In this document: piece after piece, positions 26,301-37,745 of the stretch
Layout: each line of letters starts with the position of its first letter
Numbering within the stretch: the stretch's first letter is position 1
Assembly (NCBI GenBank): GCA_037976565.1
Contig: CP137675.1
Span: 23,826,629 to 23,890,628, forward strand
Source of the DNA: Mesocentrotus franciscanus
Taxonomy: Eukaryota > Echinodermata > Echinoidea > Camarodonta > Strongylocentrotidae
Direction of reading: 5' to 3'
DNA: 64,000 nucleotides
The notes under the pieces: model-generated
Told to the model about the DNA's origin: nothing
Databases searched by the model: none
Seen by the model: only the letters and a program-made list of their open reading frames with translations
Position numbers and translations under genes: made by a program

Positions 26301-29300
26301 AGATGCATTTAAGATATCTGCTACCGGTTGACTTAATTCGTATGCAAATTCACGAATAATACGAGGTGGAAGATCTTCCTTCAATCCTGCTTTGTTACTT
26401 TTTACCTTTTAAGTATGTTGTTAACCTCATATTATTGGACCTCTGGGCATATGGATTGTGAAGGTAAGAATGCAGGTAATCTGCTCTTGTCCATTTACCT
26501 ATTCTTCCAGGCCTGTTGCAGCCTACTTAGTGTGAATATTTTGACTACCTTGGCAATCGTTCTCTAACCGACGAGGGAAATATCTCATGATCACCAAATC
26601 TGATTCATGGAAAATGATCACTTTGTAACGAATATTCATTTTTTTTTTCTTTGCTTGCATTTTTTCTAAATTGTGTTATTGCTTTCTAATCTGAAAGCAG
26701 TTTTCTTCGCCGGTGTCTTTCCTCTATATTTTGTCATAAACGAAATGACCGCATGTTTCATTAATAGAATATTACGCAGTTATAACTTGTATATGACTTC
26801 CTTTTAATTCTATCCAAAAAGATTGATTCTTGTTATGACTCTTATACCTATGAGGATGGGATTTGACATTCAGTAAAAGGTTTGATGACTTGCACCAAAC
26901 ATATTCTCACATCGGGATAGCAGTAAATGCAAAATAGTCGAAACGTACAGTTAATAACTGAATTATTCATATTCCTTGCAAATGTTATGTTTTTTGTGTT
27001 TTCGTAACTCCGCTAGGGCCTTTGTTATACAGATTTTAAATGAAAGCTTTAATATGTCGCATCCTCAAGAAACAAAAATCGGAACGAGAATGTTCACATA
27101 CTTCAAAAATTACAAAACTTGGTAAGGGTGTGAATAATTTAGTTGTAAAAATATATTTTGCAAAACTATTCACCTTCGTTAATTTCCCAATGTTTTATAA
27201 TTGTGTGGTAGAAAACAATGAAGGAGATGTCCGCCTTGTTGATGGGTCCAGTCGAAACCAAGGTCGGGTTGAGATCTACCACAACTCCCTGTGGGGGACA
27301 GTCTGTGATGACAGATGGGATGACTCTGACGCGAGAGTAGTTTGTCGACAGCTTGGATACTCAGGTGATGTTGGTGAAGCCAGGAGTGGTGGTACATATG
27401 GACAAGGATCTGACCCGACATACCTTGACGAGGTCCGCTGTTTGGGATATGAAACAAGGTTGGAGTACTGTAGTCACGCCGGATGGGGCATCGAAGACTG
27501 CTCTCACGGCGAAGATGCAGGAGTTTACTGCAATGACAATGGTAAGTCGCAAACGATACAAAGCAGGCATTGAGGAGGCGAGTTGGCATATAATAGTCGG
27601 TAATGCATCTGCCTGTCGAACCAACATGACCAAAGATCGTGGCTTCGAACCCGACCCGGGGGATGACTAAAGCCTGTTGACTTTAAAACAACTTACAGTG
27701 ATTTAGGTTGTTTTTCCCCCAGGTACAGGTAACGCCAAATGATAATTCTTCTTGCATAACCTGTAAGTTTCCTTCGTTTGTGACACTGACAGGTCACTAA
27801 TTGGCAGAGGGGTCCAGGGGGCTTAGCCCCATGAAGCTCTGGGGTTTTAGGCATTTGGTAACGATCAGATGAGCATCCAGGGGGCAGGGCCCCCGGAAGC
27901 TCAGAGGCTTTAGGTATTTAATTACGGTCAGATGAGCATCCAGGGGCCTATCTTGGGGCCCTTGGTGACGTACAAGGGACAGAGGGCCCAGAAAGCTCAG
28001 GGGTTTGAGGTATATAATTATGGACATATGAGCATCCGGGGGCCCGCCTTTAGGGTCCTTGGTGGGGTCCAGGGGGCAGAGCCCATGGAAGCTCAGGGGT
28101 TTTAGGCATTTAAACAGGTCAAAGGAGTATATTTTAATCCCATGTAATACAGCGGTTTTAAGCATTTGATTACGGTCAGATGAGCATCCAGGGGCCCGCC
28201 CTAGGGACCTTTGTGGGGTCCAGGAGGCAGAGCCCCCGGAATCTCAGGTGTTTAAGGTACTTAATTACGATCAGATGAGCATCCAGGGGCCCATCTTTGG
28301 GCCCTTGGTGGAGTCCAGGGGACAGAGCCCCCTGGAAGCCCAGGGGTTTTAGGTATTTAATTACCGTCAGATGAGCATCCAGTGGCCCGCCTTAGGGCCC
28401 TTGGTGGGGTCCAGGGGGCAAAGCCCCGTATTGTGACACTGGCAGTCACTATTATTTCTTTCTTCCTCTCTTACATTCATTTTCTCTTTAACATACTTTT
28501 TTTAAGGGAGGGGGGCTCGAGCCCCCAGCCCAACCGTTCTGCAGGCCCTGATATGAAGGCTTCTAAATAAGCATATTTTTGGCCCGATTGTAAATTTGGG
28601 AATATATAATTTTTCCAACAAACGCATACAAAAGTATATTTTACCTAAAACCCGGAAAATCATTTCATTTCAGCAACATTTGAAAATCACCGGAGGTATC
28701 GAGTTTAATAGAAATAAACCACGTTTGATTTTTTTATTCGGGGAGGGGGGGGGGATTTTTTTAGGGGCGAAAATGCGTCCCCCCTCCCACCACACACTTT
28801 TTCGTTAAGAGGACCCTGTACGAAAATGGGGCCTGTAAGAAATTAATGAAATATGATGTAACACACAACAGCTAAAAAGAGTAACTGGGAACTAACACAA
28901 ATCAAAACTATTTTATTAGAATAATATTTGTCATTATAAATGTATAGGATTGTCGTCACAAAGTAGCTTTTTGGGATAATCTAAGATAATCTAATTGGTT
29001 ATTCGATGGTTGAATTGAATTGAAGCGGTTTAAATACACGGCGTTGGACATTCCTCACTAGAACCCGATGGCAGTGATTTGCTGGGTCTAGAAGAACACT
29101 TGTGCACCATTGTCTTGAAGTGATTGGTCTACAGGGTCATCCTGTTCTTGCGTGCAGAGTTTTCAAGGGGTTCAGTAGAGTGAAGATAACTTTGTCTCTA
29201 TGTAAATTCATACATTAAGCATGTGAATGGATAACAGTAACCCTTCACAGTGGCTTATTGTTATCAACATAGTTTTATCAACGGCACCTAGCGAAACGAA

Positions 29301-31335
29301 TTCGGTCATTTACAAAAGACTAGTTAACGCGCTTTAAACAAATATCGGTAATAATCTGACCACTTACTGATGATGATTTTAAAAAAATATGTTTTGATCC
29401 TGCAGGTGAATTTGAAGGAGATGTCCGCCTGGTTGATGGGTACAGTTCAGATGAAGGCAGGGTTGAGATCTTCCATGAAGGTCAATGGGGGACAGTCTGT
29501 GATGACAGTTGGGATGACTCTGATGCTAAGGTAGTTTGCCGACAGCTTGGATACTCAGGTGATGTTGGTGTAGCTCAGAGTGGTGGTACATACGGACAAG
29601 GATCTGACCCGATATTGCTTGATGACGTCATCTGTTCGGGATATGAATCCAAGTTGACGGATTGCAGCCATGAAGGGTGGGGCTTAAACAACTGTGGTCA
29701 TTCTGAAGATGCTGGAGTGCAATGTGGTAAGTGTGTCGAGAGCGTTAACTACACACAATAGCTGAAAATGTAAATCCGTTCATGCTTTTTTAATCGCCAT
29801 TATTAGGTGATTCTCATTTTGCATGGCCAACCAGTGGCTATTGTTTATTAATATTTCGATAAAGGACCAAGCTTGACCACGTGTTTTACAATGCTACACC
29901 GTATGTCAAAAGTTTGTTCTCCCTATCAAGACTCACCTGTTAGTAGGGATTGCGGGTTCATATCCGTTTATTTCAAAATCAAGCCCCGAATCTTTCACCT
30001 AGAGTGTACAAGCCGACTCAATTTTGTCACACTTCTTTCTTGCATTGGAGATGAGCTGTTTAATGATGGTTGAGGTAGACTACGCATTAGAACCTGCCTT
30101 TCAGGATTCCCCAGCAGTTTTCGATCCGGTTCAAGTCTGGAGAGGTGGGTGTCCATTCCTTCTTCTTCAAAAATCCTGGAAGGTTGTCGACAGTCGGCAC
30201 ACTACTGTTGAGTCAGCCGAGCAGTGCGAACAGGGGCACCATCTTGAACCAATACCGGTTAAGACCGCTTGTTAACCATTTTCCTGGTGTCAGGGGTCCT
30301 GATTAATTGCTTTCTACCCGGATTTGGGAGCAATGTCTGCTGCAAGATGTTGTTTACATATAGAACTGTGCATTTTTTTTAATTGTGGTACATGAAGTAG
30401 TATGTGCAATTCAGAGAGATGGGAAACAGGTGCAAAGGACATTCACCAGAGAATAAGCTACCCATTCTCCATGTCTGTTAGTGTGAGTGTAACATGTATG
30501 TCCTTGCAAAGGCCAAGCTCTTGTCCTTCTGCAATTTGGTGAATCGTGGAAGTTTCTATCTTTTGTAGAACCGGTCACCAAGTATCTTGGTGAGGTGACG
30601 ATGGACATTGGCTTTGGAAACGCTTAAAATTGTTAAACCCTTGATTTTAGTATATTACAAGAAAATATACAGTGAAAGGACAAATATAGTGGGACTGCTA
30701 TTTCGAAAATAACATGTTTAAGTAGTATATCAGAAATGCCATCATATCCAGCGCTCTTTTTACTCTTTAAATTGCTAACCATATCAATAACTTCTACCTC
30801 TTGTACCGGGACAAAATAAACAACCTTAAATTATTTTGTCTCCCACGTATGACACATTTTTTGGTGCAATTCATATAAAAATATTAGTCTAATTGGGGAG
30901 AATGGACTTTTGAGACACGGTGTATATTGAAATGAGAATTCCATCTGTACTGAAATGAGGAAACTTATATTTCTATTAACTTTTATTTGTAATCTATTGT
31001 TTTTTGCTGCAGTTTCATCCGCTACATATTCACGTGTCGTAGGCATCATGTCGTTTGTTGGTGTGTCTTTGTCCTTGCTGACACTGTTTGCCTTCATAGC
31101 TGTATGTTACACCTGCAGTCAGCGTAAGCCGGTCGTCATGCCTGCGCCATCGGAGCAGCTCCCTCTCAGCACCACTAGTTCTCATCCTGCCGCTCATTAC
31201 ACTTCTGCGGCTCCCACTTCAAATGGCATGACAACGGTGCCCACTCAGCCACCAATGCCGCAGCAACCACCGAATCCTTATCCTCCAGCAACTGAAACTG
31301 ACTCCCTACCAAGTCCTCCCTCATATTACGCCTGA
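20234..31335 (+). CDS. SRCR receptor A: signal peptide, three SRCR domains, TM, Pro-rich tail
   Basis: I join five exons: 20,234-20,330; 24,109-24,420; 27,212-27,541; 29,406-29,726; 31,013-31,335. All introns are GT-AG and phase 1, and the total is 1,383 nt (460 residues). Residues 1-32 form the signal peptide; 33-136, 137-246 and 247-353 are SRCR domains with six cysteines each (group A pattern); about 362-384 is a transmembrane helix; the rest is a Pro/Ser/Thr-rich cytoplasmic tail with a PPSY motif near the end. Type I membrane SRCR proteins act as pattern-recognition or scavenger receptors, and echinoderm genomes carry very large SRCR families expressed in coelomocytes; the ligand here is unknown. 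Gene B is a tandem paralogue and copy C is divergent. Whether the gene is expressed cannot be seen. Confidence 0.88.
20491..20766. mobile_element. MITE in intron 1 of gene A
   Basis: About 276 bp with imperfect 30-bp terminal inverted repeats (both start TAGAGT, then GAAG and GTCAT) flanked by TA. An internal hairpin pairs AACTCAGTGTTATA with TATAACACTGAGTT. Copies B and C lack it: B reads straight from the equivalent of AGATCAGCTA into the TCTGTATGAG flank. A TA target and short TIRs point to a Tc1/mariner-mobilised element. Confidence 0.75.
21420..22160 (-). mobile_element. LINE 3' fragment in intron 1 of gene A
   Basis: On the minus strand the sequence near 22,110-21,960 gives [19 protein letters not shown] and [12 protein letters not shown], then [14 protein letters not shown], the C-terminus of a LINE polymerase, followed by its 3' untranslated part. 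Block B is empty at this point ('ggtgaattactgcataaagag' runs on directly near 42,445), so insertion followed the A/B duplication. The short flank CATAAA/TATAAA may be the target duplication. Confidence 0.75.
24109..24420 (+). CDS. Gene A exon 2 (SRCR domain 1)
   Basis: A 104-codon symmetric phase-1 exon. Conserved SRCR features are [54 protein letters not shown] and HSEDAAVEC, which give six cysteines. It is nearly identical to B's domain up to CRQLG and strongly different after it. Confidence 0.93.
24780..26500 (-). mobile_element. LINE polymerase fragment in intron 2 of gene A
   Basis: Reading the minus strand from about 26,400 down gives [63 protein letters not shown], then [11 protein letters not shown] (25,465-25,785), [14 protein letters not shown] and [20 protein letters not shown] (25,202-25,456). 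The usual Ala of YADD is Val. Stops and frame changes make it non-functional. Block B lacks it: B runs from 'tgtatcagtcat' near 45,000 directly into the flank that follows the insert in A. Confidence 0.8.
27212..27541 (+). CDS. Gene A exon 3 (SRCR domain 2)
   Basis: A 110-codon symmetric phase-1 exon: [65 protein letters not shown] and HGEDAGVYC. It ends NDN before the donor GTAAGT, a short linker to the next domain. Six cysteines. Confidence 0.93.
27570..27670 (+). mobile_element. tRNA-derived SINE head in intron 3
   Basis: The sequence carries an A-box-like GCGAGTTGGC...TAGTCGGTAA and, after CATCTGCCTGTCG, a B-box-like GGCTTCGAACCCG, the arrangement of a tRNA promoter. Copy B keeps the A-box part (46,090-46,116) and loses the rest, so the insertion predates the A/B duplication. 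Confidence 0.55.
27779..28452. repeat. GC-rich minisatellite in intron 3 of gene A
   Basis: CAGATGAGCATCC recurs near 27,863, 27,929, 28,170, 28,270 and 28,366, with a variant at 28,020, within units of roughly 95-150 bp that also hold 'ggtccagggggcagagccc' and 'agctcaggggttttaggtattt'. The array is bounded by GTGACACTGACAG at 27,779 and GTGACACTGGCAG at about 28,433. It is far richer in GC than its surroundings and absent from copy B. The minus-strand frame of 122 codons over it is a repeat artefact. Confidence 0.85.
29406..29726 (+). CDS. Gene A exon 4 (SRCR domain 3)
   Basis: A 107-codon symmetric phase-1 exon between CAG at 29,403-29,405 and the donor GTAAGT at 29,727. It has [67 protein letters not shown] and HSEDAGVQC, with six cysteines. 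The frame has no internal stop. It resembles domain 2 more than domain 1. Copy B has no equivalent exon. Confidence 0.93.
30040..30625 (-). pseudogene. Tc1/mariner-like transposase remnant in intron 4
   Basis: On the minus strand, in broken frames, I read [17 protein letters not shown] and [15 protein letters not shown] (30,600-30,480), [14 protein letters not shown] (about 30,250-30,210, around the second catalytic Asp) and [20 protein letters not shown] (30,160-30,100, the SPDLNPIE block around the last acidic residue). These are hallmark Tc1-family blocks in the correct order. The N-terminal helix-turn-helix part is missing here; a matching piece may survive in copy B at about 46.8 kb. Confidence 0.8.
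30640..30812 (-). mobile_element. Short LINE polymerase fragment in intron 4
   Basis: On the minus strand 30,812-30,715 reads [20 protein letters not shown] then [10 protein letters not shown], the start of a LINE reverse transcriptase. It resembles the 'HLKNKKSSGVDNI' stretch of the LINE at 7.3 kb. Absent from copy B. Confidence 0.6.
31013..31335 (+). CDS. Gene A exon 5 (TM and cytoplasmic tail)
   Basis: After GCTGCAG the exon opens in phase 1. A short stalk (VSSATYSR) leads to a strongly hydrophobic helix ([18 protein letters not shown], then IAVCYTC) and a basic stop-transfer SQRK. The tail is rich in Pro, Ser and Thr and ends PSPPSYYA, holding a PPxY motif of the type that binds WW domains. 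The TGA stop is followed by 12 more open codons, ending at the same TAA used by gene B. Confidence 0.9.
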
Positions 31336-32162
31336 CAGGGTGGACATTTCGATCCTCTGCCACCACCGAACTAACACAGCATAATTATGCTAGACCCTAT
31401 TAGGAACATGGGCCGGGGGAAGCATATAGATATACCCCGGACGTTCGCCGCAATATGTTCGAGGATTTTTTTCCCGCCGCGAGCTTTCATGGATTCATGG
31501 CCAAGAGTCTTGAGAGGCAATCCAACCCTTGTAAAAATCATTTGTATGAAAGTAAAAATAAGATAAACAGAATGGCGAAGGTTTGAAATATATCGGAACA
31601 ATCATAAGAAAGTTAGGAATGTTTTAAATATGACATCACTAAGTCTATACGCATTTCAAATTGGCAGTTTGTTCAGTGCACTGTGACTTCGTCGCGTATA
31701 ACTCTCCCGTTTGATCGTTTACAAAAATATCATCAATTTCTGTTTTTCTCCCAAGTGCCTTCTTACTTTAGGAGCTACTTAAAATATATTATGCATAACA
31801 TATTATCATAGGTCCTCTATAGAGACATAACACTTTTGAGTCATGCATTTTTGAAACATTGAAATTTTAGTCATTTTTTGTGTTGGAAGTTGTTCGCCAC
31901 TACGTCAAAGAGAGCACCAAAATAATCCGGCCTTTCTTAGGTTTAGATATCCCATCAAAGAGGTACAAAATGATTAATAGCGCAGATCCATATCTCTTTT
32001 CAAAGCTGTTGTATAGGTTTACATTAAAAACTTGAAACGATTCTTGTTAAATTAGGCTGTAGTCTGTAGGTGGGCGATTTTCGAGGAGTGCCTTAAATAT
32101 AAATATATATTTGTTTATATTTTATTTTATTTATTTATCTTCTTTTTTAAAAATTTGTATTA

Positions 32163-32194
<32 letters not shown>

Positions 32195-34739
32195 TTTTTT
32201 TTTATTTATTTATTATTATTATTATTATTTTTTTATTTTTTATTTATTTATTTATTTATTTATTTATTTTTTTTTTTTGGGGGGGGGGGATAGCCACAAT
32301 AGATCTATCCCTGGAGTATCCCTACTGCACTGATGCAATTGATCTGAGAACTATTTTCTTATAACGTATTGTACATTTCAAATTAAGTTTGCATTGTCAG
32401 TCAAATGACGAGTCTGCATTTATCATTTCCTTTGCTTTGGAAATATTTTCATCTTCTAAAGCATAAAATGAAAGCATTTATCAATGAAATATTTTCAGTA
32501 CTAACAATCAAAGAAAAAAAACACGAAAACGATTAAAGAAATAAACAAATAGTTTTGATACATGGGTGACGATATAAAATACCTGGAATATGAAATCTCT
32601 TTTTTGTTTATATACTTGCAACAAAAAGAGATCCAACAAATGGAATAATGGGAATTCAAAGATGAATCTTGAACATGTTACTGCATCAATAGTTGTGGTA
32701 AAGTAATTAGTATAAGCTCTTCAATATTGAATAATGTTATTTGCCTATAATGCTACACTATCTCTTTTCAAAGAACATATGAACATGATCATGTTACTAT
32801 AAGAATAGATGGACTGCCTCATGTTTAAGTCTGAGAGTTGATGGTATACGTTACATAATGAGTTTCATGTGTTATTCAAATCAAGAAATCGATACTTTTA
32901 TTGTATTCATGGTTGTCTTAAATCCTATCTGCACTACTTTGGCTAGGAGGGATTAGACCTAGAGTCCAGTCGTGCATGGTCACTGACAGGTGGTTATCTC
33001 ATCAATTCAGCTCTCAATTAACATAAGAGAAAGAGGATCATTGGGGACCAACGGGTATAGAGGGCGCAAGTAGCTACAAGTAGTGCAGTCCGCTCTAAGT
33101 TTTATATAAAAGTATGCGTGGTTCTAATTATAATCTTAAGAATTATTCATGTATCATTTTGAACAGAGTGATTTATACAATTGTAAAGAGGGAGAGTGGA
33201 TCAATACTGTCATCTTTTTTATCATCATAAGAATTATTGTACTTATCATCATAATCATTGTTTTTCATATAGCAGCTGATGATTTATAATATCAGATTTA
33301 TATATATCTTTATATCTTTATACAGAGAAAATACCATCTTAGTGTTTTAGTTTTGCTTCTACTAAAATGCGTTTTTCCCCCCTGCACTATATACAATTAT
33401 TCTCAATTTAAGATGTATTTATATTTAAAAAAATATGTCCACGTTTAAATAACATACAAAGGATAAATAGTTTTATGATTAATCCAACCATTGGATTAAT
33501 CAGGAAAAGAATCTGTATGTACTTTCTACATTATATATAGAAGCCAGATTATAAGTGGAAAAACATTGGCTAAGATACCTTGATGATTGTTTTTCTCATA
33601 TGGAAAAAAGAGTATGGAGACATAAAAGTATTTTGCGATATTCTGCAGAATCTACATACATATATTTCATTCAAAGTGGAGGTGTCAGGAGAGAAGATAT
33701 CGTTCCCGGATATAACTGTTATGAACATACATGGAAAATTGGAGACGGAAGTAAATTACAAAGTGACTGACACTCATCAATATCTGCTACCATCTCCTAC
33801 CATCCACGCCACTTAAAAATAAGTATACCATATAATCTGGCTAGAAGAATTTGTAAAATGTTATCGAACCAAGAAGTAAGAGAAAATAATAATTAAAAGA
33901 ATTAAAATCCATGCTGATGCTTCGGAAATATCCGGGAAATCGTTTCAGAGTAAGTATACATAAGGCACGTAAATTAAAACACAATATGTTTAGGACAAAA
34001 AGAAAAAGAAGACACATCAAAAATTAGATATAGATTATGTATCTTTATACGATCCCAATGATGTAAAATTTCAAATACTATCAAACAACACTGATTTAAT
34101 CATTTTTATAACATAATTAACAGTAATGAAAATTTATTTTAAAGAAAGTTCGAATTAAAAGATACCTTTTCTGCTCATCCAGAAACTTGCTTTAATGTCT
34201 AAATTGTAATATTTGTGGATATATCAAAGAGAAAGGAGATATTTTAAGGAAAAGAATGACAATCCATCGTCAACACATAAGAGATAAATAATATAAAATC
34301 CTCACTGTGAGTAAACATGTGCTGAACAAGTCTTAATTCAACAAAGAGAATAAAGCAGTTACTTTTAATATTTATATGCATGCATAATGTATTTATGATA
34401 TAACTATTTTTGCTGATATAACAAACAAAAAACATTGCGTCTATAATAAAATACAAGTAGGGATGGAAATTAACATTACATGATTATGACTATAATGTAA
34501 CAATACCAAATATGACAATTCCTTTGCCCAACACGCCATTTTAGCGCAATGCACATGTACGCAATATTTGTATGTATATAGTATGTTGCACTTGTTTGTA
34601 ATTTGTAATTTTGAATCCACTATCTGACGAAATAAATTAAAACAGGTAATGATGAAGAATTAAACTCTCAAGGAACGTATATCAGTTGTTAAAATTACAT
34701 TATATATATATATATATATTTCTCTTGTCTTATAGATAG

Positions 34740-34972
34740 TTGAAGTGTTTGTACTTTGCTCATTTTACTTAATTTATTGCTGTGTGCTTATAATATTTTG
34801 TATTTCTTTTTGTTTGTTTTTTTCTTTCTGTTATGGGCGATCCAACCTCACAGGTTTTCGCAACCTTCATGGAAAGCCCCGCATATAACCTCTGTACACA
34901 TAGTTAAAATTTATCGTTACTTTATATATTTTGATTTTTATATTGCGAAATAAAATTGAATTGAATTGAATA
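34740..34972 (+). mobile_element. 5'-truncated LINE 3' end
   Basis: An untranslated 3' end finishing AAATAAAATTGAATTGAATT, the same type of tail as the 5.4-9.5 kb LINE. It sits inside a (TA)n stretch that appears on both sides. Copy B has no insert at the corresponding point (about 50,690). Confidence 0.65.
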
Positions 34973-37509
34973 TATATATATATATATATATATGGCTTCG
35001 AATCATACCTTATTATGAAATGTGTGTAAAGAATACTGATATTGAAACTAATGGAAATAAAAAATGAAACAAATGTAATATCTGCAAGTTACCAAGTTAC
35101 TATATAGTAAGTATTTCTTTATCAAATCAAATCTCGTAATTTCTTTTTCTAATTGTCTGTCATTTGTAATGTTAGGAGATTTTTGTGAATGAATCATCTT
35201 CTCATGGGTTGTAGTGAATGAACCTTGAAGGAAAATAAAGACCCGTTAATACTTGACGTGGATTACCCCGGGCGTTGTTGTTGTTTTTGTCACGTGTGAA
35301 TGAAGACCAAGTTGCGATTCGATGAAGAAAACAAAAGTAGCAGCACGCGACAGCGGTCGTACGCATACTCACAATATGTGTTTTATACGATACGGAGACG
35401 TGAAGTGTATTACTCGTACATCATTAAAATTATTTAAAAAGGAGAAAATGTCACTTTCTCCTTACCATGTCATATGCGAATGGAACTTAAAGGGAGAAGG
35501 GTCTGACAACAGTCTTGCAGATATTGTGACATGTTAAAAAAAAATGTAAACTTGGATCTAAGCAATTTGACATGAGCGCCATCTGGTGAAAAATCATCGT
35601 ATTTCCAATAGTCCTCCCCTTCTTGGGTTTTTTCTTTTATCCATCATGCCCGAAGAAGGGCCAAGGTAGCGGCTACACTGACGCTATTGATAGTGAAATG
35701 GCTTAATGTAATTAATAATCATAATTAATAAAACAATATTTGAAAACAAAAAACGTCAATGAATGATAGCAATTATAAAAAACGATCTGATTATTCCAAA
35801 AGGGTTTCAAGTGTGTATTTTCTACCACTTTCCTCGAGTGTCGTCGCCGTCAGACAGTATGTTGTGGCGTTACACGTTGGGGCTCCAGTTTAACGGAGTT
35901 CCCTGCCTTTTGCTTCAATTGTTTGGTCGTTAAACTCTACGCATCGTCAAAGTTCTGATGATGATCCTGAACTGAGACGGAGGCTAATGGACCTTGTTGG
36001 GCTTTCCTTACAAGCTATCTAAGTCAATGACACTTTCACCAAATAAACATTCCTGTTCATTAGCAGATTTCCTACTTCTTGTCTGCTGGTTCGACAACGA
36101 CGACAACGAAGATAACGACGACGATGTCAAAGCCTGTGAATACACATCGCCCCCTGACACGTGTTCATTCCGTGCACAATGGCCACATCAACATGATAAT
36201 GGGAGAAAAATACCTCCCATGTGTATACAAATGGCGGGCAAAGCCTTTAAACCCTATTAGAAAGTTGAACCAAGTTGAACGAGGAAAATAAGAGAGAGAC
36301 AGAAATATTGTCTTAAAACAAATCACAGGCAATCTATGAAATGTATCGATTCTCAAGCTTGAAAGCACTAATAACATGAGTACGATTCTAATGGTAATTC
36401 TATCATCATGATGCGATGTCACATCCCTTTAATACCACGGTCGCAACTACTTTCGAAAAACCAACCTAAGGCAATTTGAAACGCCTTGGGTGTCATTGTT
36501 TGTTATGTGCGAACGTTGCAAATACGTATTACGTAATCCGAACATTATTTCTTTTGGATATACAACAGGGTATTGAAGTTGACTTATCGAAGGTAGTTGC
36601 GATCGTGTTTATTGTATTCTCCAATCTGTTGCGCTTTTACAAAAATTATTTACAATCTGTTTTTCTTGTTTTTTTCTTTTTCTGAGAAAGAGGAATTTGT
36701 TCCACAATGCATCGCTGGAAATATATTTTTTGTCCTTGGGTAAAAAAAGAAGAAAAGAAAACAGTAAGTGAAACGGATATCTGTTCCATTAGAAGAATCC
36801 AGAAAAGGGATAACTATAATAGATTAGGTATATGATATAACCGCAATACCATACGGGATAATCTGTTTGTTTTCTTTTTCTATTTTGTCTGCTTTCTTGA
36901 AACCCAACTTCTAAGAACATCCTTAAGCGTTCCTAACAATACTTTTTATTTGGAATTGAAAAACAAAATTATAATCTTTACATTCTTTTTATTTTCGATT
37001 TTGCTTAATTGTTTTCGTTTCATTCTGCTTCTTTGAATCCTAACTTATAAGAATATTAACAACACTAGTGGCAGTGTGTTTCGTTCTTGCATAAGTCTAT
37101 GTTATTACAGCTAGCTTGTATTTCACTCATGTCCCTTATTGAACGATCAGAATTGTAATACTAGCTTGAAGTTTCAAAATGACGTGGAAAAATATCCGTA
37201 CTTCTTCCCATCCTATGTTCATCCTAATTTTCGTAAATATCAATCAAATTGCTTTTTTAACTGTAAGTGTGTCATTCCACCGTACTGAAAGACGGAAAGA
37301 TTTACTACGGACAACGAATAAATTATTCTATTAACGAAAAATTGAAATCTTTTGCTAATGACTAAATGGTGACGTATAATCTTTAATTGAAAAATCATGT
37401 GGTGAAGTGAGGCGAGGCGAGGGAGAGAATCATTGAAAAAGATAAATCATTTATTTTAGTTTATGTGTTAGAATTACGCATTCAAGGGTAATCTTTCTAG
37501 CATCATATA

Positions 37510-37745
37510 TTCAATTCAAATCAAATTATTTTATTTCTCTTGCAAAACATAATACAACGACTAAGTATCTTACGAAAAATATACAATTAAACGACAAATA
37601 TAATAGTAATAGCACGAGAAAAGAGGAACTAACTAGAATCAGAGCTTGTTGAAGTATTAGTTTGTTTTACAATATTTCTTGAAAATAAAGTACACATAGA
37701 AAATCAATAAATTAAACAATATGTAGCAAAGAAATTATGATTTTT
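37510..37745 (-). mobile_element. LINE 3' end, minus strand
   Basis: It begins ATTCAATTCAAATCAAA, the reverse of a TTGAATTGAAT tail, and matches 15,845-16,100 ('aatataatagtaat', 'cacgagaaa', 'cagagcttgttgaagtatta'). Only untranslated sequence is present. Confidence 0.6.

Noticed and set aside
27179..27633. Minus-strand frames of 90-136 codons opposite SRCR domain 2 (also at 45,604-46,164)
   Set aside because: They are antisense shadows of well-conserved SRCR exons and occur in both copies only because the coding strand is conserved.
27797..28165. A repetitive 122-codon minus-strand frame (KPLSF, DAHL repeats)
   Set aside because: It is the translation of the GC-rich minisatellite and is not conserved in copy B.
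31010..31097. Idea that the TGA ending gene A might be recoded
   Set aside because: The base context after TGA (CAG) is not the known CTA readthrough context and there is no SECIS-like structure that I can see; a plain premature stop is simpler.
34610..34645. CTGACGA followed by a GAAA-like run (also near 50,615), a possible second hammerhead
   Set aside because: Copy A has AAAA instead of GAAA, stem II would be only three AT pairs with a two-base loop, and no stem I complement is present.
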